In this document: positions 5,166 to 5,398 of the stretch, piece by piece
How the letters are laid out: the number at the start of each line of letters is the position of its first letter
Position numbering within the stretch: the stretch's first letter is position 1
Source: an uncultured Phycisphaerales bacterium
GTDB lineage: Bacteria > Planctomycetota > Phycisphaerae > Sedimentisphaerales > Anaerobacaceae
DNA length: 5,398 nucleotides
Direction: 5' to 3'
Assembly (NCBI GenBank): GCA_937927975.1
Contig: CALEZT010000038.1
Location: 1 to 5,398, forward strand
The notes under the pieces: generated by a model
Seen by the model: only the letters and a program-made list of their open reading frames with translations
Databases searched by the model: none
Told to the model about the DNA's origin: nothing
Translations under genes and position numbers: made by a program

Positions 5166-5398
5166 ATGAAGCGTCGGATGAAGCAGGTGGTGTCGTTGTG
5201 CGTGGTGACGGGCATCCTTCTTGGGCTGAGCTCGGGGGTATTCGCCGGGCCGGACTTGCCGGTCGTGAGCGACAGGGGGGACGGGTATAAAGAGGCGACA
5301 TTCACGGGGAACCAGTCCGCCGGCATTTCGCTCGTTTCGTCGTGGTCCGGGGCCCCATACATCGCGTTGAACGTCGAGAATCTCACGAGAGACATCAC
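5166..5398 (+). CDS. N-terminal part of a secreted protein with signal peptide
   Basis: The reading frame starts at ATG 5166 and stays open to the window end, giving 77 complete codons of a longer protein. Residues 1-27 form a classical signal peptide: basic MKRRMKQ, then a hydrophobic stretch VVSLCVVTGILLGLSSGVF, with a likely signal peptidase I site after FA (A27, before GPD). Cys12 lies inside the hydrophobic core rather than in a lipobox position, so it is not a typical lipoprotein. The mature part begins GPDLPVVSDRGDGYKEATF and is polar with no recognisable domain. It is likely exported across the inner membrane; what it does cannot be said from this fragment. It has its own ribosome binding site and probably its own promoter (4797-4826). 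Confidence 0.8.
   Translation, partial: MKRRMKQVVSLCVVTGILLGLSSGVFAGPDLPVVSDRGDGYKEATFTGNQSAGISLVSSWSGAPYIALNVENLTRDI

Overview
The window reads as chromosomal DNA of a GC-rich, free-living bacterium, most probably a planctomycete or a close relative. That is inferred from a large-headed pseudopilin with a [19 protein letters not shown]-terminus, a type these genomes carry in many copies, from a dispersed repeat of the kind that reads 'RPERSEGS', and from the general protein style. No gene here is phylogenetically decisive. Most content is housekeeping metabolism. No CRISPR array, tRNA, rRNA, IS transposase or obvious defence system is visible.

Layout. (1) Positions 1-243 hold the 3' end of a plus-strand gene for a cysteine-rich protein with two four-cysteine zinc ribbons. 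(2) Convergent to it lies a minus-strand histidine pair: hisH (1703-1089), then hisF (1031-267), the two subunits of imidazole glycerol phosphate synthase. HisH releases ammonia from glutamine and HisF uses it to make IGP and AICAR. The 57-nt gap between them carries a degenerate tandem repeat of period 9 that runs into the hisH stop codon. (3) A 275-bp divergent intergenic region separates hisH from glmS. It contains a good sigma70-type promoter (TTGCCG, 18 bp, TATAAT) and a roughly 165-nt glmS leader. That leader has a perfect 9-bp long-range pairing closing just before the ribosome binding site, plus a long hairpin with an alternative, mutually exclusive pairing. It does not look like the known glmS ribozyme. 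(4) glmS (1979-3838) is complete with all catalytic motifs and makes glucosamine-6-phosphate for cell-envelope amino sugars. (5) Only 29 nt later, behind a strong Shine-Dalgarno, starts a type IV pilin-like/pseudopilin ORF (3868-4716). A dispersed inverted-terminal repeat (about 3904-4003) sits between its start codon and the prepilin cleavage site, giving an unusually long 56-residue leader.

(6) The 449-nt stretch 4717-5165 has no confident gene. It holds a 3' hairpin, a 15-bp palindrome overlapping the -35 box of a plausible promoter (TTGACA, 18 bp, TACACT), a doubtful 60-codon cysteine/histidine-rich ORF, two further hairpins and a 10-bp direct repeat. (7) At 5166, behind a GGGAGG ribosome binding site, begins a secreted protein with a clear signal peptide, cut off by the window end.

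How it works together: HisH and GlmS are both glutamine amidotransferases of unrelated folds and share one divergent intergenic region, so co-regulation by nitrogen status is conceivable but unproven. The strongest candidates for something undescribed are the glmS leader RNA, the repeat-in-leader pseudopilin, and the palindrome-overlapped promoter with its long leader at 4784-5165.
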